Origin: Ceriagrion tenellum
Taxonomy: Eukaryota > Arthropoda > Insecta > Odonata > Coenagrionidae
Direction: 5' to 3'
NCBI GenBank assembly: GCA_963169105.1
Contig: OY720632.1
Span: 191,644,448 to 191,708,447, forward strand
Length of the DNA stretch: 64,000 bases
The notes beneath the pieces are model-generated. The model saw only the letters and a program-made list of their open reading frames with translations, was not told the DNA's origin and made no database searches. Shown one piece after another: positions 11,101-23,100 of the stretch. The position numbers and the translations under genes were made by a program. How positions within the stretch are numbered: position 1 is the first letter of the stretch; every line of letters starts with the position of its first letter.

Positions 11101-14100
11101 TAACAGTATTAGTCAGGTGTGCGCTCATTGGCCGGATGGGAATTCGAAATCGATTGTTGGAAGAGCTGTTTAAACGTTGAAGCTAGCGGATAGCCGTCTT
11201 CTCTCTAAAGTTCCCTGTGTTCTTCGCTATTTCGATAGCTTCCCTTATTAGCCGAGGGAAATACTTATTTTCTCTGGCGATGATCTTACACCCTTTAAAA
11301 TTAATTATATGACCAGGTTCCGAAAATGCGTGCTCTGCGACTGCGAAAAGGCAAAAATTTTTCTTTCCGGTTGCTCTTAGATGTTCTTCCAACCTGCATT
11401 TCAGGGATCTAGATGTTTGCCTGATGTACGATTTTCCACAGCTGCATGTTATTTCGTACACTCCTTCGTAAATATCCAATGGGAGACGATCTTTTTCATT
11501 TTGAAGGAGGTCAGAGGTCTTCTTGTCGCTTCGGAATCTGGTCAAGACGTTGTGCTTGGCGAGAACTCTTGCTATTTTTTGCGAAGTCCTGGCTATGTAA
11601 GGTAAAGTAGCGCAGCCGTTAGCCTTCTGTTTATCATCCATAGAAGTATGCATGGCAGCGTTACGTTTACCGTTTTCATCGCGTGATATTTTTAAAATCA
11701 TTTTTCGGCTGTAGCCATTCGTTTGCAGCGTTGTCAGGTGTTGTTTTTCTCTCGAGAGTGAATCTGCGTCAGAGATGGCATGTGCTCTGTGGAAAAGAGT
11801 GCGAATAACTGATACTTTTTGGCCAGGATGATGGTGGGATTTGGCATTTAAATATCGGTCGGTATGGGTTATCTTCCGATAAACTGAATGCCCTAAACTG
11901 CCATCCACCTTCTTGGATACAAGAACATCCAAGAAAGGAAGTTTTTTATTTTCTTTCAATTCCATTGTAAATTGAATGGATGTATTCTGGCTGTTTAGGT
12001 GCCGAAAGAAGTTTTGCAGTTCCTCCATCCCATGAGGCCATATAACGAAAGTGTCATCGATGTATCGAACGAACAGTTTTGGCTTCTTGTCGTAAGTATC
12101 TAGAGCTTTCCTTTCAAATTCCTCCATGTAAAGGTCTGCAATGACTGGGGACTGGGGGGAATCCATTGCTGCTCCTTCACACTGCTCGTATAACTTCCCA
12201 TTCCACGAAAAGTAACAGTTCTTGAGACAAAATTCCACCATTTTCGGAATATCTTTTGGGAGACCTTTTTCCGTTAGCGCCTTTGTAATATGGATGGCAT
12301 CTTCAACAGGAATTTTTTTGAATAAAGACACTACGTCAAAAGTGACGAGTAGATCTTCTTTTTCAACTGTGGCCCTCTTTATAATTTCAATGAAATGCGA
12401 GGAGTTCTTCACACACGGCACAAGAACCTCATGCCGGAAGATTGGGAGACATTAGACAGAATCACCTACCTCTCATCCTTTTTTAGTTAAGTTAACCAAA
12501 ATGCAGAATCCTTCCTCAGAGTCCACCTGTCTCAAAAATGGTGCGGTTGTGAACCTAACCCAGGTGAGTCTAAGTGAAGCTGCAACCTCCGTCCTAGCCA
12601 AAGAGCTAAACTTCGCTGTAGCTCCCAGAAATGTACCCAAGGAGGAAATTATTACTGGGGTAGAACATGCTATATGCAAACTATGGAAACCAGAGGCCGA
12701 TGAAATCAGGGAAGAAATCAGCCAAATTGTAAAGAAAGCGAGACCTCCGAAACCTAATTTGACGAAGGCAGAAAAACAGGCTATCGGTGATCTGAGGAGG
12801 AATAATGATTTGCTAATACATACATACTATCGGCTGATAAAGGGAATGCAACTGTAATCTTATCTAAGGATGTTTATCAGAGGAAGATTTGCAGTTTGCT
12901 AGACGACCCAACCTATAAAGAACTCAAGTCAGATCCTACATGGAAAATTCAGGGGAACATCAAAGAACTTATGAAACACCCATCAATACCACAAGAGGAG
13001 AGACGGTCTCTGATCCAGTCGGCGCCTAAACCTCCAAGAATATACGGCCTTCCCAAAATACATAAGGATGGCATACCACTCCGTCCAATTGTGAGTGCCA
13101 TTGATTCCCCAACACATAAGCTAGCGAGATATCTAGCCCAGATCCTGCAGCCATTCTCAGGCCTAACTGCGACATATGTGAAGAACTCCTCGCATTTCGT
13201 TGAAATTATAAAGAAGGCCACAGTGTGACCTGCGACTCAGTTCTTGCCATTTACGATAGATTATGCATCATGTTCTTCTTGTCGCTGTGGCTTAAAATCT
13301 CACCCTCAGTGGAGGGCATCACGAATCAAATCGCCCCCTTGTTTCGCATTCGCTTGGTGACAGCCCACTGATTGTTTGCACAAAAAATTGCAAAGGAAAC
13401 GGAGTGGTGAATTGCAGGCCATCTTTTAGAGGTCACGTCACATATTCATAGTCGTGTCTTAAGCATTGATTGAGAGTGTTTTACGAGAAATTTGGCTCTA
13501 CATGGAGAGTTCCATAAGTGCTGTGCAATGCTTGTGTACAAAGGATTCATTACCATTTAATGCCAAAGAAGTGATGGCTCGTGTGGCTGTTATTCCCTAT
13601 TAAAAGATAGTGTTAACCATTGTACTCACTTTGTTTGCATTTACTTCAGGCAAACATATCCTCAACCAGAGCCAAGTTGAAAGAAAACACGATCATTTCC
13701 ATTAGTCAGCAATTATAGTAAGAATAGAAATACTGGTCACAACTGGTCTCACGATCATGATAACGAATTTTTGATTTTTGGCCATAAGGTGTGAGACACT
13801 TCACTTAGATTTGCTAATGCCAGCTATTTCCACTAAAGGGAGGGAAAAATGGATGAGGAATTGTCGATTTGTACTTTCTTGGTAATCATCCATTGATGAG
13901 CAACAGCATATTAGTTCATTACATCTTTCCAAATATCTTTCTCGGGCTTCGCACTGGGTAATGTTTTCATAATCTGCCGACGTTTCAGAAAACGACTTGT
14001 TTTCCATTTTCAAGGCACGTGTTATTTCCACCATGACCACTATAACATAGTGATTATGAAAACATTACCCGGTGCAAAGCCCGAGAAAGATATTTAAATA

Positions 14101-17100
14101 TAATACACTGGGAAAATCTTAAATCATTTATTACACCTTTCCACTTCAAAAAAAATATTCAGCTCTATGACAGCCTCAGCTCATGAAAAAATTACCAAAT
14201 GAATACCAGAAGTCAACTGACATGAAATTAGAGTGGTTGGTTACAAAAGCTCCTCTATTTTTCTGAAACCTTATGATTTCAAAGAGCTCCAAAAAGCTGT
14301 AAGCGTTGTATGTAGTAAAATGTCCTCTGGTCTGGATGAGATTCCAGGTGTAATCATTGGGTCGTGCTCAAAAGAGATTTTACACCCACTTTTATTCCTC
14401 ATCAATGAATACTCTGTCCAATGTAATGTTCCCCAAAGCTTTGAAAACTCAATGATTATACCTGCTCTAAAGAAAAATTGTGACTCTCAAAACCCTATAT
14501 GCTTTAGGCCTATCTCTCTCCAGTCTCAGTTCACCAAGATCTTTGAATACATTTTTTGAGCTCGTTTAACTGAATGTCTTGAGAGACAGAAGTTGCTATA
14601 TCCTTCCCAATTTGGCTTTTGCAGAGGCAAATCTACTGAGAAAGCTCTTTATCATGCAGTGAGTTATATTACAGATGAACTTAACAAAAAATTCAATGTT
14701 AGGACTGCTTTTGACCTTAGCAAAGCCTTTGACTTAGTTGATCATGACATTCTCCTTCAAGAATGCCATGGTTTGGGCATAGGGGGGGAAAGTCCTAGCC
14801 TAGATTAAAACGTATCTTTCAAATCTATTACACACAGTCACAATCAGGAGTAAAAATGGTGTTGTCAAATCTGTCCCCTTGCCTGTCACCAGTGGAGTAC
14901 CACAAGGCTCAGTTCTTGGTCCCCTTTTTTTCTTGATTTTTTATAAATGATTCAGCTAATACAATTGACTTCCCTAAAACCTGCAAAACAATGCACCACT
15001 AACTATGGACTACTCCAGGGTGTCCTATGGCATTATTCAATCCTTTCCAAGGCTACTTGAAATCTTTAGAGTTCAAAAACGACTGAGAATTATAGCTAAT
15101 GCCCCCTACACGCAATCCTGTAAGCTCCTTTATATAAAATATTATACCTGTGCCCTGCATATATCTCTTTGTCAAGACAAATGTCTCCGACTTCAGTCAA
15201 AATGAAGCATTCTATCACCATGACACTAGGAGGAAAAGAGATATTCATGTTGACAGATCCCAGACTCAATGCTCACAATAAGTTGAGTAAAAACATGGGT
15301 ATTCTTGCTTACAATAAGCTGCCATAATTTATAAAAGAAATTTCAACACAGTAAAAATTAAAATTTTTTAATATTTAGTTTGGGAATACCTTGGTACCAT
15401 ATATTTGATTTTGTAATCTTTTGACCCGTCTTAGGCATATTTTGTAAATATGTCTCTCGACCAATGAATATTATTATAATCCACCAACAATGACTCACAA
15501 AAAAGAGAAAATAGTAGTAAAAACAGATGAAAACATGCATAAACATAAATAATTATTTTTAGCTTACATTCCCTGGAGCAACAATGTCATTGCAGAAATA
15601 ACAGCCCAACTGATCTCCAGGTATCTGCTTTGCAGAGAAATCCATAACTGGCTCCTTGCCATTCTCATCATCTGGTATTGTCAAATAAGCCGGTCGCATT
15701 CCATGACGCATTACAAGGAATGTATCAAAGCCCAAAGCAGCATTGATGGCCAACTGAAAGAGATAAACATGAAGCCAGAGTAAACAGGAGAAAATTTGGA
15801 AATCACAGCTCCGGAAAAATACAGTTCCATGTTTCTCTACTGTAAGACAGTGGAGTTCTGTCACTATCGCAGTTCTAGAATTGTGATGCTCCGGTCCTGC
15901 GAGGGTCCAGACCAATGACACCTCAAGAGCTGTGAAGCTCTTGATCTGAGGCACTCCGGGCTCGTGACGGAAGAGCAGAAGCTGGGATCTACAGAAGCAA
16001 ACCAGCTAGGAGCCTTGCAGTTCCTTTAGGGCAAAACACTACAGTATTTCAAGCTGCAGTCTAAGACCTTCTGACCCGTGCTAATGTAATTAAAGAAGCT
16101 GGATTGCACGACAGACCAATCTACATTCGCACCAATAGTCAAGTGGCTCTAAAACCTCTTACCTCACCATGGTGCAAAACTCAGCTGCTGCAGGAGTGTC
16201 AAGAAGCACTCAACACAATATGCAAATGTGGTAAAGTAGAACTTTTCAGGATACCAGGACCCGTGGGCATAACTGTAAACGAGAAAGCTTGCTTGAACTT
16301 GCAAAAGTAGGGTCCAACTGCAATCCAATTGACCCTGAACCAATCATACCCACTGCAGAGCTCTGTTAAGCTTAGAAAGACATCTGGTATCACGCAAGTA
16401 ATCATCATTGGCACCCTTTTATTCATTAATCATAAAAATGACCCAAGTCCTTGAGTTAGTAGCAAATTGAGATTAATTGCAGATGATGCATTCATATAAT
16501 GAGGAATCCACTCAGGCGTGAACTTAGAAGTTCTATCATCAGACTAAAACAACATTAGATCGTGGTGCCAGGAGTTAGGGCTAGATCATAACCCTTTCAA
16601 CGCTCAGCCTTTATTTGTTCAGTTTTCCCCCTCACTGAATGTAGTTTTTTTGTTCTTTTTACTAATTCCTCAATTAAGAAACATATTTCCACCATTAATT
16701 TATAAAAATCTGGAGGAAAAAAGGGTATAAAAATAATTTTTTTTACTTGACGTGAATTCATGTCATTATCCTTTTGCCAGAGCTTCATCTGTGTTATGCT
16801 GGCCAGTATTCATGTCACTCAAAACTTTTTTATGATTCCAATTTTTTTATTTTCTCCTCATAACTTTCTGAACAAGTATAAACGTTAAAACTCCTCATAT
16901 TTTCCCCACAGTAAGAACCTATTCTTTTATATCCTACCCACTCATTACTATGGATCAAAGTTTTTTTTTGGTATATGATTTTTCGTCGCGATGTATTTAG
17001 CATATTTTTCAGCTGCCCAAGTGGACGCTATGCCAGTGTGCTCAAAGACATATTGTAGGTTTTCGAGATGATGATTTACTGTGGAATAGTGTTACAAAAA

Positions 17101-20100
17101 AAATATAACACAACCTTGGACTACATTTTCCAGGTTCGGAGGAGTTCACGATGTTCATTTTTGAAATTTTATGGAATAGGTAAGTAATGCATTGACCAAT
17201 CAGAATTAAGATAGTTTATTTAAAATTACAAATCGATATATCTTCACGATTTATATATAGCGGTACCTCGAGATATGAGTGCCCTGGCAAAGAAAAAAAG
17301 CACATTTAAAACTAAATAAAATTACATCGGAAAACGAAATACAATGCAAAGAAAGTTGCAGTTACGGACTCCAGTCCAAGGAAAAATGATGACACTCGCA
17401 AGAAACGCCGGAACAAGAAAAAATGACCTTCCCCAAGCAGTCTCACTGAAGACTGAGAGCCCGCTCAAGCTCTTCAAAACAGCTGAGGTGCAAAGAAACT
17501 GTTATCTAAAGAGCTGGGCACTGGTCGTGAATTCATGTCATGCTGCACGGAAAGGGTTAAGAAATCCACTCCACTGTACTTCAAATGAACCATGTCTACA
17601 CTGAGTGTGGAGTCAACATAAGTCATCAGATCAAGAAATATCTGAGAATTACCTTCTATTCAGAGCTACGTGTGGGGTACACATTTGCTGAAAACATGTG
17701 GCACAGCTTTAAAGAAACTAGAATTTATCAAGGGTTTGGTGTGAAGATCCTCGAATGAAAAGGTCAAAGAGAGGTGTTACTTAGCTCTTGTTCAGCCATA
17801 CCTTAAATATGCCACAAGCACTTGGGACCCTGGACAAAAAGATTAAATCTGATAAATTAATAAAATCATCAAGAAGGCTGTGCACTTTACAAATCCAAAG
17901 GGGAAGACATTTTTAAGAGAGAGCAAGATTCTGATTGCTCACACCAATTAAGGAAACTCTTTTCATTGAGTATATCAAGAAATTAATGGTTTGATATTAC
18001 CTATATCGTTCTGCATCTAAGAAGCTGCAAAACACATAAATAGGTACTCATATTTCTACTACATTGGTAGCACATGCCGTATTGCATGCTGGTTAGATTT
18101 AACCTCCTCAGGTTAACCTAACAGGTACTTGCAGAGTATTGCAAATGTATCAAGTTGTGGCTTAATTAAAGAAGATAAAGTCTAGTGTATCTTGGCTCAC
18201 CCCCTGCTACATAGCCTTGAGAAGACTAGCAATTATAAGGCGTTCGTAGATGTAATCATAGAAACTAGGGATGAGTCGACTCCACTTTTTTTTTATTCCG
18301 ATTCTTTCAAATCGATTCCCGATTCTCGATTCTTATTTCTAATAACAGGTGGGATATTGATATACCAGTAGCGTACAACTAGTATTTAAATTCAAGTATT
18401 GGCTGAAATAAAATAACAAAGACAATTAAGTCACTCAAAAAGTATATTTATTAACAAATAGCAAATGTCCCCAAGACGTCCACGATGACTTTTTTATTCA
18501 AAATTTTATATGTGCCCTTCACCTTTCTCAATACTGTCTCCATGGAACCCGAAACGCGGCAACACTGGACTTTCTTCTTTCGACCGTTGCCCCTGAGACA
18601 ATCACCCCCGGGCGAAATATTTTCGCCTCAGACCACGAGTCCCTCGATGCAGTTTTCCGCGTCCGAGGCACCAAAAAACACCGCGGGGCGCCTACCCTCC
18701 CCCCCAAGCCTTTCCCTGCTTGGTCGAAGGTATGCTGGGACGACTTAAATCACTCCCTTGACCTCATCCCCTGGAGCGTGCTTTCCTCTTTGTCTCCCGA
18801 AGAAGGTGTGGATTTTCTGTACACCATCCTCGAGGGTGCAGTTTAAGATTTCGTACCCATGGTCAAGCCCAAAACAAAAAGGTTCCCCTCCTGGTTCAAA
18901 TCGGATACTATTCACACTCTCGGAAACAAAAATCGTGCTTGGTATCAGTACAAAGCTTTCCCAAATGAGAACACCCGTCATGCTTTCGCCGAACTTCGTC
19001 GTTATTCAAAAAAGCTTATCCGCCGTGATCATAAGGAATATGTAAAGGGTCTATGCTCGTCCATTTCTTCCAACGCAAAAAAATTCTGGTCCTTCGTAAA
19101 CAGTCACCGAAACCGCCCACGCATCCCTGATGAAGTATCGTATGAAAAATTCAAAGCTGTGGGTCAAGATAGGCCAAACTTATTTAACAAATTTTTCACT
19201 GATTGCCTGGTCCCCTTATCTAATCTCCCCTTTAACCGCGATCACTCTCTCACTCCAGTTCGTGATCATTGTCTATCTAATTTGCAGACTGATCCCCGAG
19301 AGGTATTTGAGTTCCTTTGTAAAATCCCTCTTCATCGTGCCCCTGGCCCTGACGGCCTCAGTCCCATCCTCATAAGAAACTGTGCCTCCTCCCTCTCTCT
19401 CCCCCTGAGCCTCCTTTTAAACCGTTGCTTTTCCCTCGGCACTTTTCCTACTCAATGGAAAGTGGCTAACATCATTCCTTTACATAAAAACGGTCCAAAA
19501 GACGAAGTTTCTAACTACCGCCTGATCTCTTTACTACCGATACTATCATCTGTTTGTGAAAGGATAATTCTCAATAGGCTCTACTACTTTACATCTCCTT
19601 TTCTGTCTCGGAATCAACATGGTTTCCTTCCGGGCCGCTCCTGCCTCACCAACTTAGCTGTTTTTCAGCACCATGCAATCAATTCCATTACCGACAAAAG
19701 TCAACTTGATGCTATCTTCCTAGATTTCTCAAAAGCCTTCGACTCCCTCGATCATACTCTCCTTCTCCACAAACTCTATCTTCGATTTAACCTGCAAGGT
19801 AATTTTCTAAACCTAATAAACTCCTTCCTCAGTGATAGAGCCCAACGGGTCATACTATCTGGCTCCTCATCCCATTGGTCACCTGTAACTTCTGGGGTTC
19901 CTCAGGGAAGTGTCCTCGGACCATATCTTTTTAATCTTTTCATCGATGATTTAGCCTCCCTTATTCCTTCCTCACAAGCTAAAGCCCTTCTTTACGCAGA
20001 TGATTGTAAGATATTTAAGCAAATCAACAATGTTTCGGACTGTTGTGACCTCCAGGATGCCTTACAGATGATTGCTGAATGGTGCAAAGCCTGGAAACTC

Positions 20101-23100
20101 AAACTAAACTCAAGTAAATGCAATACCATGTCAATTTCCCTGAAAAAATTCCCCCAGAACTTCAATTACAGCGTAAACTCCCAGATTATCAATCGTGTCT
20201 CATCCGTGAAAGACCTAGGTGTTTTGATGGACCAAAAACTCAACTACTGCGACCATATTCTGGCAGTTAAAAATAAAGCTATGTCTCTCCTTGGCCTCCT
20301 CTACCGCTACACAGAAATTACAGATCCACTTGCGTTACGCTCATACTTTTCAACTATTGTCCTTCCACTCATCAATTATTGCTCCCCCATATGGTCCATC
20401 TCGGCTCCATCTAATATTTTAAATCTCAAGAGTGTTACTAATTTTTTCTGCAAGATAGTAAAATACAGAGTGCCCCATTTTCACAATATGGCAACTGATA
20501 CCATTTTGTCTACAGTCTCCTTACCTGATCTCCCGAAACTAATGCTCAAAACTGACCTTAAGCTCATTCATAACATTCTCAACTCAACTATAGACTGCCC
20601 TGAACTGATCTCTAGCATCAGTTTTCGAATCCCATCTAGACCCACCCGCACGCACTCTCTACTCCACCTGCCCATTCCCAGGTTATCCATTGACCAAACG
20701 CTCCCTCCACTTCCGCCTCTCCTCCCTCATAAATTCTCTTCCTACCAACATTGATCCGTTTTTGCTTTCATCCAACACTTTTACACAACGCGCTCTTTCT
20801 CATTTCGCTAGCAATACTTAATTGCTTCTCTCTGCTGGGCCCCTTAAAAAAAAATGTTAATAAATTGTTATTGATCTTAGTTTTGTTTGAATTGTATGTG
20901 TCTATCTTCTGTGTTTGTTATATTGGGCCACTGTAAATTGGCAAGTATGCTGTATGTGGACAAATTAAGTAAATAAATAAATAAATAAAATAAATAAATA
21001 TATCCTCAGCTTATTGAGGTAGATATAAAGTACAAATTCATAGCCTATACCCAAAATTACTGAGACAAATACGATGTGATAAATGAAATTTGATTTGAAT
21101 ATTTATGTATCTGGAATAGATGGAGTCGGAATCGACTTTAGTCGGTCGATTCTAATCCTGAGAATTGGCGGAATCGAGAATCGACATTTGGATTCGACTT
21201 ATCCTTAATAGAAATCATGAAATTAGGAAATGGCAGCCTACACTGCCTCCCTCTCCCGATGGATGGAATCCTTCCATTTCTTTCCGTCTTCCACATCTCA
21301 CCTTGCCATGAAAGGTGGAGAGCAGGGTTGGAAGCCATCGGCTCTCCCTTGTGTCCGTCACGAGGAACACGACGTCAGAGTCCTTGATGAGTGTCTCAAG
21401 GGATTGCACCGCCTCGACGACCTCCTCCCGGCAACTCACTCCCACGCTGTGCCCTGGCATCGGAATGCTCAGCTTCACACCCTTGGACACCTACAGTGAG
21501 GCAACATTCATGCATTTGAAATGCTAACATATCTCCGAGTGAAGCCTCAGCAATTCAATGACAGCATCTAAAGAAAATGAATGGGCAGAGGCACACATGG
21601 ATGTGTTATAATGTAAAATTTATCAGAAATATAAAATATGAGAGATAAGCATCACTCCCAAGCAACTGATAGAACAACAAAAATGATAAGCAAGGATGCA
21701 GAGAAGGATTTTTAAAAATTGACATCCGTAAATCAAAATCCTGAGAGCCATCAGTTATACTGCCCCATCAAAAGGAGAGCTATTTGAAAGTGAATTTAAG
21801 TATAAGTTATTCCAAATTATCATTTAGAGTAAAGGAATAAAATACAAATTTATTTGCCCAAAGATCAGGATACAATTAATGCACATGATATACGGCATGT
21901 CATTTCAGGTACATACCATAAAAATACCACATATGCCATACCACTTTATATGCATATCACAACTATCTCCATAACATTGACTCCTATGCATGGATTTTGG
22001 TCATCCATTGCACCATCTGTAGGGAGTACACAAATCTGATATTGAAGACATTTCGGGTTCTCTTCCGCATGTTTCCATGGTCATAGACAACAGTTTCGAG
22101 GCTGTGGTTGAGATTGGGGCAATCATTGTTGGTGTGATGACAACATTCTGTACACGATTCTTTTTGCTGTCTTATTCACATTGACACATAATGTTCATCC
22201 TGGTAAACTTAACCTATATCTGTTAAAAGGAACTATGATGTTCATTTTAAAGAATAGACCACTGGTAACTTCCACACAAGATTTATTTATATACCGACCC
22301 AGGTTTGGACACCGTGTGTCATTATCAAGGTCCCAATTACCTTGATAATGACACATGGTGTGTCGAAACTTGGGTCGGTATATAAATAAATCTTGTGTGG
22401 AAGTTACCATTGGTCTATTCTATAAAATGAATACACAAATTTTCCACAAAGTTATGCCTTCTGTCCTCAGTGAACTATAATGGTTGAACTTAGACATAAT
22501 AGAGAAATAGGTGTCCTTTTACACAAATGATGAAAAAAGATAGCTGCTGCTAGCCTAGAAACTTACATTATCAAGTTCTCTGTAGTACATCATTGTTTTA
22601 TGGATTGACAAGGTAAACCACATGCTTATTAGGGTAACTTTACACCAAGGCATTTAGCAAATGTCATTCATTTTGATTAAGAAGAATGTGGAACAGCTTT
22701 ATCAATTCTGATGTTTTCTTTATTACTTCTATTGAAGTTTGTAATTTGTTCTTATTGCAATCTTTATTACTTCTATTGAAGTTTAAGTCACTTACAAAGA
22801 ACCACAGTGAATTTTTATACACCAACTTATCTCCTACATTATATGCTTGTGTGGCAGAGATTGGTGCGATAATTTTAAGATCAATACTATCATTTATGAC
22901 AAAGTATATGTAATACCTATTGAAAATTCACCCATGCCATGTACCCTTGAGGTGGCTTGACAGATACTTCAGCAGAAACTCGATAATACAAAGTATGAAA
23001 ATATGAAGTTTTGATTATGCAAAGAAAAATAGTTTATCTCGACAAAAAGCCTATACTAATTACAAGACCCTATTCACAAATGTGAAGTTTTGAAAATATG

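Larger units (their letters stand above)
18266..21207. mobile_element. hAT-type element with 8-bp target duplication, carrying a LINE
   Basis: Flanked by an 8-bp duplication ATAGAAAC (18258-18265) and ATAGAAAT (21208-21215). The terminal inverted repeats are TAGGGATGAGTCGACT at the left and, reversed, TAAGGATAAGTCGAAT at the right. Subterminal copies of CGATTCTCGATTC occur on both sides. An 8-bp duplication and this TIR form indicate a hAT-type non-autonomous element. About 210 bp of its own sequence lies on each side; the rest is the LINE at about 18480-21003. The right end stops 86 bp before ATG7 exon 8. Confidence 0.82.
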
